64,000 nt of DNA from Streptomyces sp. NBC_01231 (GCA_035999765.1 CP108521.1:9610001-9674000); one strand, 5' to 3'; counted from the stretch's first letter, positions 51,760-62,343 are shown. Notes: generated from the sequence alone by a model not told the origin. Made by a program: numbers and translations.

Positions 51760-54120
51760 GTGGAACCTGCGCAGGAACATGTCCCGACCCAGGGAGCGGA
51801 CGGCTGCGTCCCTGGGCCCGAGGAAGCCGGAACCGCCCTGGAACTCCTGGTCCACGGAGTGGGCGGCACCACACCCGGACAGATGCTGGACGATCCGCGC
51901 ACGGTGCGGATCTCCGGCGACGACATCGCGGCGGTCTTCCGGCGCGCCGAGGACGCCGACGCCGAGTCCCGGCCCGACGACTACCGCGGGCGGCCGGTGC
52001 CAGAGGCGTACGTCTGGTGCAACCTCACCTCCGGCAACGGCACCCGCGCCCTGTGGCTGCTGTTGTTGCCGTTCATGGTCGTCAACCTCGCACACTGGAT
52101 GCGCCCCACCGCCCGGGGCCGCAGACGGACCGTGCGCCTGTACGGCCTGCTGGTGCGGCTCGCCGGCCTCACCCTGACCGTGCTTCTGGTCGCCGCAGCC
52201 TGCGAGGTCGCCCTGGACCTGGTGGCCTGGCAGTGTGCGGGCACGCGCGCGTGCGCCGAGCGGCACTCCTGGCTGGGCTTCCTGTCACCCGTGGTCTCGG
52301 ACGGCGGCTGGTGGAGCCGGCCCGGCCGGCGTCTCGTCGTCGCCGGTCTGGTCCCGACCGCCCTCACCGCCCTGCTGTGGTACCTGTCCCACCGCACGTG
52401 GAGCGCCTACGAGTCCCAGCAGCCGATGTCCCGCACCCCGGAGCCCGAGGAGGAGACCGGCCGCACCGCGCTGAGCCGACCCGGTTTCTGGTACGGACGC
52501 CGCCTGGTCGCCCGGTTACGCGCCGCCCACACCGCCGCGGGTCTGCTGACGGTCGCCGCGGCGGTGGGCACCTCGGCCGCCCGCTTCGACCACCGGCCCG
52601 GCGGCCCCGCACTCCTCGACGTTCTGGGCCGGCTCCTGGAGGCGGCGCTGGTCGTCGCCGCCGCGGGCGTGGTGTGGGTGGTCTGCCGACGAGGCCGCAG
52701 CGAGCACCGGCTCGACCGCGAGCTCGACGAACACCTCGTACGACGTCTGCCGCTCGCCGCCGTCGCCCTGCTGGTCCTCGCCGCCGTGTACGCCGGCTGG
52801 GAGCGCCCCGGGTGGGAATCGGCCGGCCGGCTGCCGGGCGACACGACCTTCGGCGGCATCGCCCTGATCCAGGGCCTGCTGGTGATCGCCCTCGGCGTGG
52901 TCGCCCATGTACTGCACCGCGCGCACCCCGACTCGCGCGCCGCGATGCGCGGGCTGGGCGGCCCGGCCGTCGCGATGCTGGCCTGTGCGCTGGGCGGGGT
53001 CATGTCCGGCGGCGTCTCCCAGCGGGTCTCCGACTGGCTGGACGGCACCGGCACCGACCTCCCGGGCCCGCCGGTCCTGCTCACCTGGCAGGCGTCGGTG
53101 ATCCCGCCGCTGCTCCTCGTCCTGCTGGCGCTGTTCGGCTGGCTGGGACGGCGTACCTGGCTGCTGCGCCGTCTCGAGATGGCCGAGGTGGAGCGCGACT
53201 ACCCCGACGAGCCGCAGGACCTCACCCGCACCCGCCGCATCGCCCGCATCCGCGCGATGGCCGGCCTCACCGACCGCGCACCCCTGCTCGTCGCGGTCAC
53301 CTCCACCACGACCCTGCTGCTCGGTGCCGCAGCCCTGGTCGGCGCGATGACCACCGACCAGACACCCGGCGAGGCGGCCCAGCACACCTACGCCGTCGTC
53401 GAGAGCGCCGCCGAGACCGCTCAGGCACTGGGCTCCTGGCTGATCGGACTCGGTTTCATCCTCTTCGTCACCTGGGGCCGGCGCGCCTACAAGGATCCCT
53501 CCGCGCGTCGCACCATCGGCATCCTCTGGGACGTCGGCACCTTCTGGCCGCGTGCCGCCCACCCCTTCGCCCCGCCCTGCTACGCCGAGCGCGCGGTACC
53601 CGACCTGACCTGGCGGATGGCGACCTGGACCCGCGCCACCGGCGGCCGGCTCGTCATCTCCGGTCACTCACAGGGCAGCGTGCTCGCCGCCGCGGCGGCC
53701 TGGCAACTCACCCCGGCCGTCCGCAGACGGGTCGCACTGCTCACCTACGGCTCCCCGCTGGAGCGCCTCTACGGCCGCTGGTTCCCGGCCCACTTCGGCC
53801 CCGCGGCGCTCAGCGCGCTGCACCACGACGTGGACTGCTGGCGCAACCTGTACCGGCCCACCGACCCCATCGGCGGCCCCGTCCGGCTGACCGGCGACTG
53901 CGGCCCCGAGGTGGACCACGAGGCCCTCAAGGACCCGCTCGTATACGGCCGTACGCCGCGACACCCCCTGCCGGCGGCGATCCTCGGCCACTCCGACTAC
54001 CAGGCCGACCCCGTCTTCGCCGAGGAACGGGAACGGTTGTTGGGGCGACTGCCGCCGGACCTGCCTACGCCGCGACGCGAAGGAGAGCCTCAGGGCAAGT
54101 CGGGCAGATCCTCGCCGTAG
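51760..54120 (+). CDS. Polytopic membrane protein with alpha/beta-hydrolase domain
   Basis: About 786 residues. Near the N-terminus [14 protein letters not shown] is an oxyanion-hole-like motif. About eight to ten membrane helices follow (for example [71 protein letters not shown]). The C-terminal part has the nucleophile elbow [23 protein letters not shown] and then [10 protein letters not shown], with a late His in [11 protein letters not shown]. The hydrolase fold is thus split by a membrane domain. GTG at 51760 lies nine bases after GGGGGAA; GTG at 51751 is the alternative. The last 31 bp overlap the convergent beta-helix/AAA gene. Substrate is unknown. Confidence 0.8.
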   Translation: MEPAQEHVPTQGADGCVPGPEEAGTALELLVHGVGGTTPGQMLDDPRTVRISGDDIAAVFRRAEDADAESRPDDYRGRPVPEAYVWCNLTSGNGTRALWLLLLPFMVVNLAHWMRPTARGRRRTVRLYGLLVRLAGLTLTVLLVAAACEVALDLVAWQCAGTRACAERHSWLGFLSPVVSDGGWWSRPGRRLVVAGLVPTALTALLWYLSHRTWSAYESQQPMSRTPEPEEETGRTALSRPGFWYGRRLVARLRAAHTAAGLLTVAAAVGTSAARFDHRPGGPALLDVLGRLLEAALVVAAAGVVWVVCRRGRSEHRLDRELDEHLVRRLPLAAVALLVLAAVYAGWERPGWESAGRLPGDTTFGGIALIQGLLVIALGVVAHVLHRAHPDSRAAMRGLGGPAVAMLACALGGVMSGGVSQRVSDWLDGTGTDLPGPPVLLTWQASVIPPLLLVLLALFGWLGRRTWLLRRLEMAEVERDYPDEPQDLTRTRRIARIRAMAGLTDRAPLLVAVTSTTTLLLGAAALVGAMTTDQTPGEAAQHTYAVVESAAETAQALGSWLIGLGFILFVTWGRRAYKDPSARRTIGILWDVGTFWPRAAHPFAPPCYAERAVPDLTWRMATWTRATGGRLVISGHSQGSVLAAAAAWQLTPAVRRRVALLTYGSPLERLYGRWFPAHFGPAALSALHHDVDCWRNLYRPTDPIGGPVRLTGDCGPEVDHEALKDPLVYGRTPRHPLPAAILGHSDYQADPVFAEERERLLGRLPPDLPTPRREGEPQGKSGRSSP

Positions 54121-56525
54121 AGCAGTGTCAGGTCGTCCTTGCTCGGGTCGTCGACGTGGGCGACCCGGCTCGCGTGCCGCTCGACCATCGCCTCGAAGGT
54201 CTGGCGGGCGGTACGGCCGTTGCCGAAGGCGGGGCCCTTGGGGAGCGTCGTGAAGTACTTCAGCAGCGCGTCCGTGGCACCCGGCGCCAGCCGGTACTCG
54301 TGCTCCTCGGCCTGCTGCTCCACGATCCGCAGCAGTTCCTCGGGGTCGTAGTCGCTGAAGGTGATGGTCCGTGAGAAGCGGGAGGCGACACCCGGGTTGA
54401 CCGACAGGAACCGTTCCATCTCGGCGGTGTAGCCCGCGACGATCACCACGACCGCGTCCCGGTGGTCCTCCATCAGCTTCACCAGCGTGTCGATGGCCTC
54501 CTTGCCGAAGTCACGGCCCGAGTCCTCCGGCGACAGCGCGTACGCCTCGTCGATGAACAGCACTCCGCCGCGCGCCCGGTCGAACGCCTCCTGTGTACGG
54601 ATCGCGGTGGAGCCGATGTGCTCGCCCACCAGGTCGACGCGGGACACCTCGACCAGATGGCCCTTCTCCAGCACCCCGAGAGAGGCGAGGATCTCGCCGT
54701 AGAGGCGGGCGACCGTCGTCTTTCCGGTGCCCGGTGAACCCGTGAAGACCAGGTGGCGCTTGACCGACGCGGCCTTCAGACCGGCCTGCTGACGGCGCCG
54801 GCCCACCTCGATCATGTCGGTGAGGGCCCGCACCTCGCGCTTGACGCTGTCCAGGCCCACCAGCGCGTCCAGCTCACCCAGCACGGCCTTCGAGGTCCGC
54901 GCCGGCTGCTCCGGCTCCGCAGCGGTGACCAGCGGCTCCTGCTCGGTGCTGCGCTGCCCGGGGATGGAACCGAGCAGACCGGGAGACCGGGGCGCCGTCT
55001 CCACGGCCGTCTCCCGCGCCGCGGGCGACCTCGGACCGCCGCTCTCGTCGCTGGTGCAGTCCTCCACCACGGGACCCGCGCCGGACGCCGCGTCCGGGGT
55101 GTCCGCGAACTCGTAGCCGCCGCGCGCGCACCGCTCCGTGCGGCACTTCCTCAGTGTCGTACGGCAGCCGTCGATCACATGGAAGCCGTAGCCGCCGCTG
55201 CCCGTGACCCGGCAGTTCAGGAAGCTGCCCCGGCCGCCCGCGGAGACATAGAAGCCCGCTTCCGTGGGGGAGTCGACCGTGCAGCGCTCGATCGTCGGGT
55301 CGGCGCCCTTGGTGACGATCACACCCGTCTGAGTGCCGTCCACGGTGCAGTTGTTGAGGGTGCCGCCGCTGCCGTGGTCACGGAACCAGGCACCCGTCGC
55401 CGCGTCCCGGATCCGGCAGTCGTCGAGCTGGGCGGTGGCGCCGTCGCTCACCGACACGGCGGTGTTGCGGACCTGGGAGAGATCGCTGTCCACGACGTCC
55501 GCGCGGGAGCCGCGGTCGAGGACGAACAGGGCGTCCGGCACGTCGTGCACCCGGCACGAGTCCAGTACGGCGGTCGCGCCGTCACTGACCCAGACGGCCG
55601 GATAGTCCCCCGTGCTGTCGAAGATCTCGCACTGGTTGGCGTCCACGCGCGTGCCCGGGTCCCACACCGACAGGCCGTTGCGGCCGAACTGACGCACCGT
55701 CGTCCGGGTCAGCGTCAGAACCGAACGCGAGCGCAGGTCGACCGCGTTCTCAGGGATGTCGTGGATACGGCAGTCGGCCAGGGTCAGCACGGCGTCCGTG
55801 TCGAGCGTGACGCCGTCGGCGGTGGTGCGGTGCACATCGCAGTCGGTGAGGTGGGCGGTCGCCCGGCCGGTGACCTGGACACCGCTGCCGCGGACCTCGT
55901 AGACCTCGCAGCCCACCGCCTCCAGTGCGGAGTTCTCACCGGTCGCCGACAGGCCCACCCCGGAGGTGTGGTGCACCCGGCAGCGCTCGAGACGGGGGTG
56001 CGCGCCGCCGCGTACGGCGACACCCGCCTGGCCCGCCGCGACGACCTCGCACTCCTCGAACACCCCACCGCCGCCGTCGAGTACGGCGATGCCGATGCCG
56101 GCCGGGTTGTCGACGGTGCAGCGCCGCACCGTCGGCCGCGCGCCTCCGCGCACCTCGATGCCGGCGGCGCTCCGTGTGACGATGCGTACGTCGGTGAGTT
56201 CCGGCGTGCCCTCCTCGACGAGCAGGGCGGGCGCGGCGGCGTCCTGGCCCTCGATGTGCAGGTCCTGGACCACGGCCGAGGCCCGCACGGTCAGCGGCAC
56301 CCCGTCCACGGGCGCGATCCGCACCGACCCGGGGGAGCCGTCCGGGCCGCGCAGGGTCACCGCCCGCTGGACGACGAGGTTCTCCCGGTAGGTGCCGGGG
56401 GCGACGGTGAGGACGTCGCCGTCGGCCGCGGCCTCCAGGGCGGCGGCGAGCGACGCGTACTCACCCGTGCGGCGCCGCCACCTCGATGTGCCGGTGTGCG
56501 TCACCTGGACCGTGCCCTGTGCCAT
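54090..56525 (-). CDS. Right-handed beta-helix and CbxX/EccA-like AAA+ ATPase fusion
   Basis: About 811 residues. The first part (to about residue 480) is built from some fifteen repeated coils with a pattern such as A-x-A-x-L-x-D-C-x-V-H, the signature of right-handed parallel beta-helix (pectate-lyase-like/NosD-like) domains; it opens with [26 protein letters not shown] linker follows, then a CbbX/SpoVK/EccA-type AAA+ domain: Walker [17 protein letters not shown], Walker [13 protein letters not shown], sensor-1 [12 protein letters not shown] and Arg-finger region [12 protein letters not shown]. No signal peptide, so it is cytoplasmic. ATG at 56525 fits the domain start; 56588 is possible. 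Role unknown; remodelling of a bound partner is inference. Confidence 0.9.
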   Translation of the reverse strand: MAQGTVQVTHTGTSRWRRRTGEYASLAAALEAAADGDVLTVAPGTYRENLVVQRAVTLRGPDGSPGSVRIAPVDGVPLTVRASAVVQDLHIEGQDAAAPALLVEEGTPELTDVRIVTRSAAGIEVRGGARPTVRRCTVDNPAGIGIAVLDGGGGVFEECEVVAAGQAGVAVRGGAHPRLERCRVHHTSGVGLSATGENSALEAVGCEVYEVRGSGVQVTGRATAHLTDCDVHRTTADGVTLDTDAVLTLADCRIHDIPENAVDLRSRSVLTLTRTTVRQFGRNGLSVWDPGTRVDANQCEIFDSTGDYPAVWVSDGATAVLDSCRVHDVPDALFVLDRGSRADVVDSDLSQVRNTAVSVSDGATAQLDDCRIRDAATGAWFRDHGSGGTLNNCTVDGTQTGVIVTKGADPTIERCTVDSPTEAGFYVSAGGRGSFLNCRVTGSGGYGFHVIDGCRTTLRKCRTERCARGGYEFADTPDAASGAGPVVEDCTSDESGGPRSPAARETAVETAPRSPGLLGSIPGQRSTEQEPLVTAAEPEQPARTSKAVLGELDALVGLDSVKREVRALTDMIEVGRRRQQAGLKAASVKRHLVFTGSPGTGKTTVARLYGEILASLGVLEKGHLVEVSRVDLVGEHIGSTAIRTQEAFDRARGGVLFIDEAYALSPEDSGRDFGKEAIDTLVKLMEDHRDAVVVIVAGYTAEMERFLSVNPGVASRFSRTITFSDYDPEELLRIVEQQAEEHEYRLAPGATDALLKYFTTLPKGPAFGNGRTARQTFEAMVERHASRVAHVDDPSKDDLTLLYGEDLPDLP

Positions 56526-56633
56526 GGCGTTGCTGTGCCCCCACCTCGTGGTACGCGGGTTGATGCCGAATGCGTTCGGCCGGTCCACCGTAGCGTGCGC
56601 GCAGACGGTGGGTTGACCAGAGCCGGAAGGCCG

Positions 56634-57239
56634 TCAGCTGCCGGTGCCGGTCCTGCCCCAGTCCGGGCCCGCCCGGTCCCAGGCCCGGTCCCAACGGGCG
56701 TACCGGCGACGGACCATGCGCCAGAGCGCGAGCCGCCTGCCGGCCTCGACGACGCCCGCGGTCAGCAGGGCCGCACCGACCCCGGCGAGCACGGCGTGGG
56801 TTGTGGCGGTGGCGGAGTCCAGCGGGCGGGCCGCCATGCGGCCGTGCCGGTCCGTCCACAGGGTGAAGTGGTCGCCGCGGTGGGGGCTTCGCAGGGCGGC
56901 CAGCACAGTGCCGTGCTGGGCCGTCCCGTCCGGTCCGGTCCAGTCGGCGGTCACCCGGCTGCGCAGGTCCCGCCCGGCGCTGGTCTCGGGGTCGGTGTCC
57001 AGTGGGGAGCGGTCCAGTTCGCGGACCACGGTCGCGGTCACCTCGTGACGGGACTCGCGCTGCTCGCGGACGGAGCGCTGCAACGCGTCCTGGGCGACGC
57101 CGCCGACCAGCCAGCCGAGCACGGGGCCGGCGACCAGGACCAGCAGCAGAGCCGCCAGACACAGCCAGGCCTCGGCCAGATCGGTTCCCCGGCGCAGCGG
57201 GTTGTGCCGCCAACGCCAGAGCCCGGTGATTGCTCGCAC
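56634..57239 (-). CDS. Rv1733c-like membrane protein
   Basis: About 201 residues with two membrane helices, near the N-terminus (WLCLAALLLVLVAGPVLGWLVGG) and C-terminus (HAVLAGVGAALLTAGVVEAGRRLALW), with an extracellular domain between (about 50-145) containing VTADWTGPDGTAQHGTVLA and DHFTLWTDRHGRMAARPLD. This layout matches the Rv1733c family of actinobacterial membrane proteins, which have no known role. GTG at 57239 follows GGGGGTGCGGG. It lies 108 bp upstream of the beta-helix/AAA gene in the same direction. Confidence 0.8.
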   Translation of the reverse strand: MRAITGLWRWRHNPLRRGTDLAEAWLCLAALLLVLVAGPVLGWLVGGVAQDALQRSVREQRESRHEVTATVVRELDRSPLDTDPETSAGRDLRSRVTADWTGPDGTAQHGTVLAALRSPHRGDHFTLWTDRHGRMAARPLDSATATTHAVLAGVGAALLTAGVVEAGRRLALWRMVRRRYARWDRAWDRAGPDWGRTGTGS

Positions 57240-57430
57240 CGTCCCGCACCCCCTTCCCGCTCCGTGATAACCCCCGACGCAGCTGTTCACGCGCGGACCC
57301 GGTCAAAGAGAGAGTGAAATCACCAGCGCCGGGACCTCTCATGAACTTCTCACGGACATCCCAACGCCCGGGCCCCCGGGCCGGGTTCCCGGGATCTTCA
57401 CCGGAGCGGGTGCCGGGCGGGGTTCCGGGC

Positions 57431-58258
57431 CTATTCGAGGACGGTGACCGGATCGCCGACCCGGATCGTGCCGCGGGAGCGGGGCACCAGGTTCTGCCCG
57501 AAGACGAGCCTGCCGTCGATACGGCGGTGTCGGCCGAGGGTGTGCAGGGGTTCCCGGCCACGCTCGGCGGTGGCCTGGTCGGTCGTGGTCACGACGCACC
57601 GGCCGCACGCCTTGGCGACGCGGAAGGTGACCTCGCCGATGGAGACGAGCGACCAGTCGTCCTCGGCCCAGGCCGCGGTACCGGCCACCACCACGTTCGG
57701 CCGGAACCGGTTCATGGGCAGCGGGCCCTCGTGCGCGTGATCACCTTGGGCGATCAGGGAGTTGAGGGCGTCGAGGGAGGCCGCGGAGGTGAGCAGCAGC
57801 GGAAAGCCGTCGGCGAAGGACACCGTCTCGCCGGGCAGCGCGTACCGCGGGTCGACCGGCCTTCGCGCGGCGGGATCGTCCATGTGGACCAGACGCACGT
57901 CGATGCCGAGGTACGTGCTGCACCAGGCGTGCGCCGCCTCGCCCTCCGCCAGGACCCCCTCGACCTTGTCCCGGAAGATCTCCACGGGCACCGTGCCGCT
58001 CGGCCTCGGAACGGGAACCGTCAACGATTCCATGCCGGGCGCGGACAGGCGGACGCCGCCGCCGGGCAGGAGCTCGGCGACGGCGGGCGCGAGGCGCGGT
58101 TGCTGGCGTTGTGTGACGACCTTTCCCCCGTCGTCCATCAGTACCCAGCGACGGTCTCCGGCCAGCCCCCAGGGCTCCACCTCGGCCTCCGGGAGCGCCA
58201 GGCCCCGGAACGCCTTGACCGGATGAACGTGAATCGACTGCAAGCGCGCGTTCCCCAT
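57431..58258 (-). CDS. MOSC-domain protein, YcbX/mARC-like
   Basis: 275 residues. The N-terminal beta-barrel (MOSC_N) starts with LQSIHVHPVKAFRGLALPEAEVEPWGLAGDRRWVLMDDGGKVVTQRQQPRLA. The MOSC domain contains FADGFPLLLTSAASLDALN, MNRFRPNVVVAGTAAWAEDDW and the Cys for molybdenum cofactor binding in KACGRCVVTTTDQATAERG. Relatives (YcbX, mARC) bind the molybdenum cofactor and reduce N-hydroxylated compounds. ATG at 58258. Confidence 0.93.
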   Translation of the reverse strand: MGNARLQSIHVHPVKAFRGLALPEAEVEPWGLAGDRRWVLMDDGGKVVTQRQQPRLAPAVAELLPGGGVRLSAPGMESLTVPVPRPSGTVPVEIFRDKVEGVLAEGEAAHAWCSTYLGIDVRLVHMDDPAARRPVDPRYALPGETVSFADGFPLLLTSAASLDALNSLIAQGDHAHEGPLPMNRFRPNVVVAGTAAWAEDDWSLVSIGEVTFRVAKACGRCVVTTTDQATAERGREPLHTLGRHRRIDGRLVFGQNLVPRSRGTIRVGDPVTVLE

Positions 58259-58300
58259 GAGGCCATCGTGCCAGGAGGCACGGACAACCCCGCGGTCGCG

Positions 58301-58750
58301 TCAGTAGCCGCCTCGGTACTGCTGCTGCTGGTTGTACGGGTCCTGGTAGTTCGGCTGCGCCGGGCGCGGAGCGGCGGGGCGCATCGCCTCGTAGCCCGTT
58401 CCCATGCCCGCACCGGGACCCGCGGGGCGCGGTTGCTGAGGCTGCTGGTTCGGGTAGCCGCGCGGCATACCGGCCTGCTGGGGGATGTACGCGGCGGGCG
58501 CCTGCTGGAGCGGTGCGGGCTGCTGCGCCTGCGGGTAACCGTAGGAGGGCTGAGAAGGGCCTGCGGGAAGAGCGGGCAGTGCCGACGGCAGCGCGGGCAG
58601 ATGACTGCCCGGCGTGGCGTACTCGGCGGGGACCCGGATCGGGGCGATCTGCGGGGTGCCCCGCTCGGCCACGAGCGAGTCGTAGATCGGAGTGTCCGGG
58701 AAGGAGGCGGAGTAGTAGCCGCCGCCATAAGTGGAGCGGGGGGAGGTCAT
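58301..58750 (-). CDS. Pro/Gln-rich conserved Streptomyces protein (DUF6643-like)
   Basis: 149 residues. A conserved N-terminus (MTSPRSTYGGGYYSASFPDTPIYDSLVAERGTPQIAPIRVP) is followed by a long disordered tail rich in Pro, Gln, Ala and Tyr, ending in YNQQQQYRGGY. I recall this as a Streptomyces-specific family of unknown function. There is no clear ribosome-binding site in front of the ATG, so the transcript may be leaderless or weakly translated. No membrane segment or signal peptide. Confidence 0.75.
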   Translation of the reverse strand: MTSPRSTYGGGYYSASFPDTPIYDSLVAERGTPQIAPIRVPAEYATPGSHLPALPSALPALPAGPSQPSYGYPQAQQPAPLQQAPAAYIPQQAGMPRGYPNQQPQQPRPAGPGAGMGTGYEAMRPAAPRPAQPNYQDPYNQQQQYRGGY

Positions 58751-58958
58751 GGCACATAAGTTAAGCCCACGATGTGCTGGTTGGGGAGACCGATAAGAGG
58801 GTTGTTTTCCGTGCCGGGGGTGACGTGGGACCCCCAATGCGAGCGAACTTGGCAAAAAGGGGCGGCGCGCGCGGCGACTTTTCGGTAAAGGCCGAGTTCC
58901 GGGCGGGTTACCGGTGGGTCGGGGTCCTGGCTTCCCGCGCTGCTCATGGGAGTTCGCC

Positions 58959-58985
58959 GTTCCGGGGAATAGGTTGAACGGGTAG
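58959..58985 (+). promoter_or_regulatory. Possible sigma-B/ECF-like promoter of the TerD-like gene
   Basis: GTTCC (58959-58963), a 16-bp spacer and GGGTAG (58980-58985) partly resemble Streptomyces sigma-B promoters. It lies 60 bp upstream of the TerD-like start. The match is imperfect. Confidence 0.35.
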
Positions 58986-59044
58986 ACAATCCGACGGGAC
59001 TGCCCGGGCACGGCCTGGCGCGCTGACACGTGATGGGGGCAGGC

Positions 59045-60316
59045 ATGTCGATGCCGAAAGGATCCAACGCTCCGGTGCCGACGACGGCGCTGCGCGTCGA
59101 ACTGGGCTGGCGCTCCGGACCGGGCGTGCCCGACGCCGACGCCTCGGCGCTGCTCTTGGTGGCCGGAAAGGTCCGTTCCGACAGTGACTTCGTCTTCTAC
59201 AACCAGCCGGTGCACTCCTCCGAGGCGGTCCGGTACGAGGGCAAGCGGGAGGCCGGCGGCAGGGTGACCGACACGCTGCTGGTCGACCTGGCGCGCGTGG
59301 AGCCCTCGATCGAGACCGTGGTCCTGGCCGCCTCAGCCGACGGCGGTACGTTCGCTGCCGTCCCCGACCTCTACATCGAGGTCAGGGACGCCGAGCGGGA
59401 CACGGTGGCCGCCCGATTCGAGAGCGCCGGTGCCACCGTCGAAACCGCTTTCGTGCTCGGTGAGTTCTACCGTCGGCAGGGCGCCTGGAAGTTCCGGGCG
59501 GTGGGCCAGGGCTACGGCAGCGGTCTGGCCGGCCTCGCCACGGACTACGGCATCACCGTGGACGAGCCCCAGCACGCCGCCCCGGCTCCCGCCGCACCCG
59601 TCGTGCCCCCTGTCACCGCACCTCCGGTGACCTCGGCACCGCCTCCGCCGCCCCCCTCGGCACCGCCCGTGGCACCCGTCCGCCTGACGAAGGTGACGCT
59701 CACCAAGGCGGCCCCCTCCGTCTCGCTCACCAAACAGGGCGGCACCTCGGGTGCCCTGCGCGTGAACCTCAATTGGGAGGTCCACAAACAGTTCACCGGC
59801 TGGGGCAGCAAGCTCGGCCGAGCGATCGCCACGCACGCGGACCTCGACCTCGACCTGTGCGCCCTGTACGAACTCAGCGACGGCAGCAAGGGAGTCGTTC
59901 AGGCCCTCGGCAACGCCTTCGGAGACCTGCACAGGCCGCCGTACATCCACCTCGACGGTGACGACCGCACCGGCGCCGTCGCCAGTGGCGAGAACCTCAC
60001 CATGAACCTCGACCACACGCAGGCCTTCCGGCGCGTGCTCATCTTCGTGACCATCTACCAAGGGGCGCGCTCGTTCGCCGACCTGCACGCCACGGTCACG
60101 CTCCAGCCGCAGCACGGCGCCCCCGTCGACTTCTCCCTCGACGAGTGCACGGTCCCCTCGACGGTGTGCGCGCTCGCCCTGATCACCAACACCGGCAGCG
60201 ACCTGGTGGTCCGGCGCGAGGCCCGCTACCTGGTGCCCGAGCGCGGTGTGAGCCCGCAGCGGACCGTCGACCGTGCCTACGGGTGGGGCATGAACTGGAC
60301 CCCCGGACGCAAGTGA
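59045..60316 (+). CDS. TerD-family protein with two TerD domains
   Basis: About 423 residues. Two TerD-like calcium-binding beta-sandwich domains (about 1-180 and 225-423) are joined by a Pro/Ala-rich linker ([20 protein letters not shown]). The first has [40 protein letters not shown] and [38 protein letters not shown]. The second has [37 protein letters not shown] and [11 protein letters not shown], but its C-terminal part is less typical. TerD proteins relate to tellurite resistance and envelope stress in Streptomyces. ATG at 59045 has GGGGGCAGG upstream; 59033 and 59030 are alternatives. Confidence 0.9.
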   Translation: MSMPKGSNAPVPTTALRVELGWRSGPGVPDADASALLLVAGKVRSDSDFVFYNQPVHSSEAVRYEGKREAGGRVTDTLLVDLARVEPSIETVVLAASADGGTFAAVPDLYIEVRDAERDTVAARFESAGATVETAFVLGEFYRRQGAWKFRAVGQGYGSGLAGLATDYGITVDEPQHAAPAPAAPVVPPVTAPPVTSAPPPPPPSAPPVAPVRLTKVTLTKAAPSVSLTKQGGTSGALRVNLNWEVHKQFTGWGSKLGRAIATHADLDLDLCALYELSDGSKGVVQALGNAFGDLHRPPYIHLDGDDRTGAVASGENLTMNLDHTQAFRRVLIFVTIYQGARSFADLHATVTLQPQHGAPVDFSLDECTVPSTVCALALITNTGSDLVVRREARYLVPERGVSPQRTVDRAYGWGMNWTPGRK

Positions 60317-60320
60317 GCGC

Positions 60321-61499
60321 TCAGCTCTCCTCGCCGACGACGGTGTCGGGACGCGTGTAGGTGCGGCCCTTCCAGGCCGCGCCGCGCCCCCGGTAGTGCT
60401 GCACCGCGGAGTCGACCGTCATGAGGAGATAGAGGAACGCGGTGAAGGGCAGCAGGGGAGCGAGCCACAGCGGCTGCCGGTAGTAACGGAGCATCGGGAT
60501 GTACGTCCCGGTCATCACCGACCAGGCGAGGCCGCCCAGGATCACGGCCGCCGTCCACCCCGTGGCGACGCCCACGACCAGGGCCACGGGCGGTACCAGA
60601 TACACCAGCGCGAGTCCGGCCACCGTACCGGCGAGCAGCAGCGGGTTGTGCCGCAACTGCGCGTACGCGCTGCGCGACACCATCCGCCACAGGTCGTGCA
60701 ACCGCGGATACGGGCGGACGCTGTCCACCCGCTCGGCCAGCCCCAGCCAGATGTGCCCGCCGCCGCCCTTGACGGCCCGCGCGAGTGCCACGTCGTCGAT
60801 GACGGCGTGCCGGATGGCGTCCGGGATCCGCGCCCGCTCGGCGGCGTCGGTGCGCAGCAGCACACAGCCGCCCGCCGCGGCCGCCGTCCGCCCCCGCTTC
60901 CGGCCGATCCGGCGGAAGGGGTAGAGCTGCGCGAAGAAGTAGACGAAAGCCGGTACCACCAGCCGTTCCCACAGGCTCTCGACCCGCAGCCGCGCCATCT
61001 GGGAGACGGCGTCGAAGCCCCCCGGGCCGGCCGCCGCGACCAGCTGACGCAGGCTGTCCGGCGCGTGGGCGATGTCGGCGTCCGTCAGGAGGAGGTACTC
61101 GGGGTCACGCGCTCGGGCCAGGCCGATACCGTGGCGCACCGCCCACAGCTTGCCGGTCCAGCCCGCCGGCGGCTCGCCCGGGGACGTCACGGTCAGCCGG
61201 AGCCCGCCGTGTCGGCGTGCCAGCTCGTGTGCCAGCTCCCCGGTGCCGTCCGTGCTGCCGTCGTCGACGAGGAAGACCTCGGCCGGCCCCGGATAGTCCT
61301 GCGCCAGCAGCGACGGCAGGCTCGCCGGCAGCACCGCGGCCTCGTCGCGGGCGGGAACGACGACGCAGACGGACGGCCAGGACTCCGGTTCCCGCCGGGG
61401 CGGCAGCCTGACGTCCGTACGCCAGAAGAAGCCCTGACCGAGCAACAGCCACAGCCAGGCGGCGAGTGATCCGGCGGCGATCCACACGATGGCGCTCAC
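60321..61499 (-). CDS. HpnB-like family 2 glycosyltransferase
   Basis: About 392 residues. An N-terminal helix (AAGSLAAWLWLLLGQGFFW), a GT2 domain (VCVVVPARDEAAVLPASLPSLLAQDYPGPAEVFLVDDGSTDGTG; LLLTDADIAHAPDSL; HAVIDDVALARAVKGGGGHIWLGLAERVDSVRPYP) and three to four C-terminal helices. The size and the A-R-D-E opening resemble hopanoid-associated HpnB. It may glycosylate a lipid or assist hopanoid metabolism, but no other hopanoid gene is in this window. It converges with the TerD-like gene. Confidence 0.88.
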   Translation of the reverse strand: MSAIVWIAAGSLAAWLWLLLGQGFFWRTDVRLPPRREPESWPSVCVVVPARDEAAVLPASLPSLLAQDYPGPAEVFLVDDGSTDGTGELAHELARRHGGLRLTVTSPGEPPAGWTGKLWAVRHGIGLARARDPEYLLLTDADIAHAPDSLRQLVAAAGPGGFDAVSQMARLRVESLWERLVVPAFVYFFAQLYPFRRIGRKRGRTAAAAGGCVLLRTDAAERARIPDAIRHAVIDDVALARAVKGGGGHIWLGLAERVDSVRPYPRLHDLWRMVSRSAYAQLRHNPLLLAGTVAGLALVYLVPPVALVVGVATGWTAAVILGGLAWSVMTGTYIPMLRYYRQPLWLAPLLPFTAFLYLLMTVDSAVQHYRGRGAAWKGRTYTRPDTVVGEES

Positions 61500-61557
61500 G
61501 CGCGCAGTCTGCCCCACCGGCCCGCCCCGCAAGGGGGCCATCGTCTATCGTGGCGGG

Positions 61558-62343
61558 GTGAAGATCGCGCTCATGGACTCCGGAATCGGTCTGTTGGCGG
61601 CCACTGCCGCGGTACGGCGTCTGCGACCCGACGCCGATCTGGTGCTCTCCCTCGATCCCGACGGAATGCCCTGGGGCCCGCGGACCACGGAGGACCTCAC
61701 CCGGCGTGCCGTGGCCGTCGCCGAGGCCGCCGCCGCGCGGCGTCCCGACGCCCTGATCATCGGCTGCAACACCGCCACCGTGCACGCCCTGCCGACCCTG
61801 CGCGCCCGGCTTGAACCCGATATACCGGTCATCGGCACGGTCCCCGCGATCAAGCCGGCCGCGGCCGGCGGCGGCCCCTTCGCCATCTGGGCGACGCCCG
61901 CCACCACGGGCAGCCCCTACCAGCGCGGACTCATCGAGGACTTCGCCGACGGCGTGCCGGTCACCGAGGTGCCCTGCTACGGCCTGGCGGAAGCCGTGGA
62001 GCACGCGGACGAGGCGGCCATCGAGGCCGCCGTGGCCGCGGCCGCGGCGCTGACCCCGAACGACGTGACGACCGTCGTCCTCGGTTGCACCCACTACGAG
62101 CTGGTGACCGAGCGCATCCGCGCGGCCGTGCAGCGCCCCGGCTTCCCCCCGCTCGTCCTGCACGGCTCAGCCGGGGCGGTCGCCGCCCAGGCCCTGCGCC
62201 GGCTGGGTGAGCAGCCGGCCCCGCGGGCCACGGCCGACGGTACGCTGACGGTGCTGCTCAGCGGCCGCGAGGGGGTCCTGCCCGAGTCGGCTCTGGCCTA
62301 CGCGGAAGGCCGGCTCCTCCAGGCGGTCAGCCCCGCGCAGTGA
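61558..62343 (+). CDS. Aspartate/glutamate racemase-family protein
   Basis: 261 residues. The two catalytic Cys contexts are IIGCNTATVHALPTL (Cys70) and VVLGCTHYELV, and the N-terminal DSGIG replaces the MurI DSGVGG. The fold is that of cofactor-independent racemases. It is probably a paralogue rather than the housekeeping murI, as DSGIGLLAATAAVRRLRP is divergent. GTG start, 58 bp from the divergent glycosyltransferase gene. Confidence 0.88.
   Translation: MKIALMDSGIGLLAATAAVRRLRPDADLVLSLDPDGMPWGPRTTEDLTRRAVAVAEAAAARRPDALIIGCNTATVHALPTLRARLEPDIPVIGTVPAIKPAAAGGGPFAIWATPATTGSPYQRGLIEDFADGVPVTEVPCYGLAEAVEHADEAAIEAAVAAAAALTPNDVTTVVLGCTHYELVTERIRAAVQRPGFPPLVLHGSAGAVAAQALRRLGEQPAPRATADGTLTVLLSGREGVLPESALAYAEGRLLQAVSPAQ

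Noticed and set aside
54753..57317. 854-codon plus-strand frame opposite the beta-helix/AAA gene
   Set aside because: The opposite strand has intact AAA+ and beta-helix motifs; this frame has none and is rich in His, Arg and Ala typical of antisense high-GC frames.
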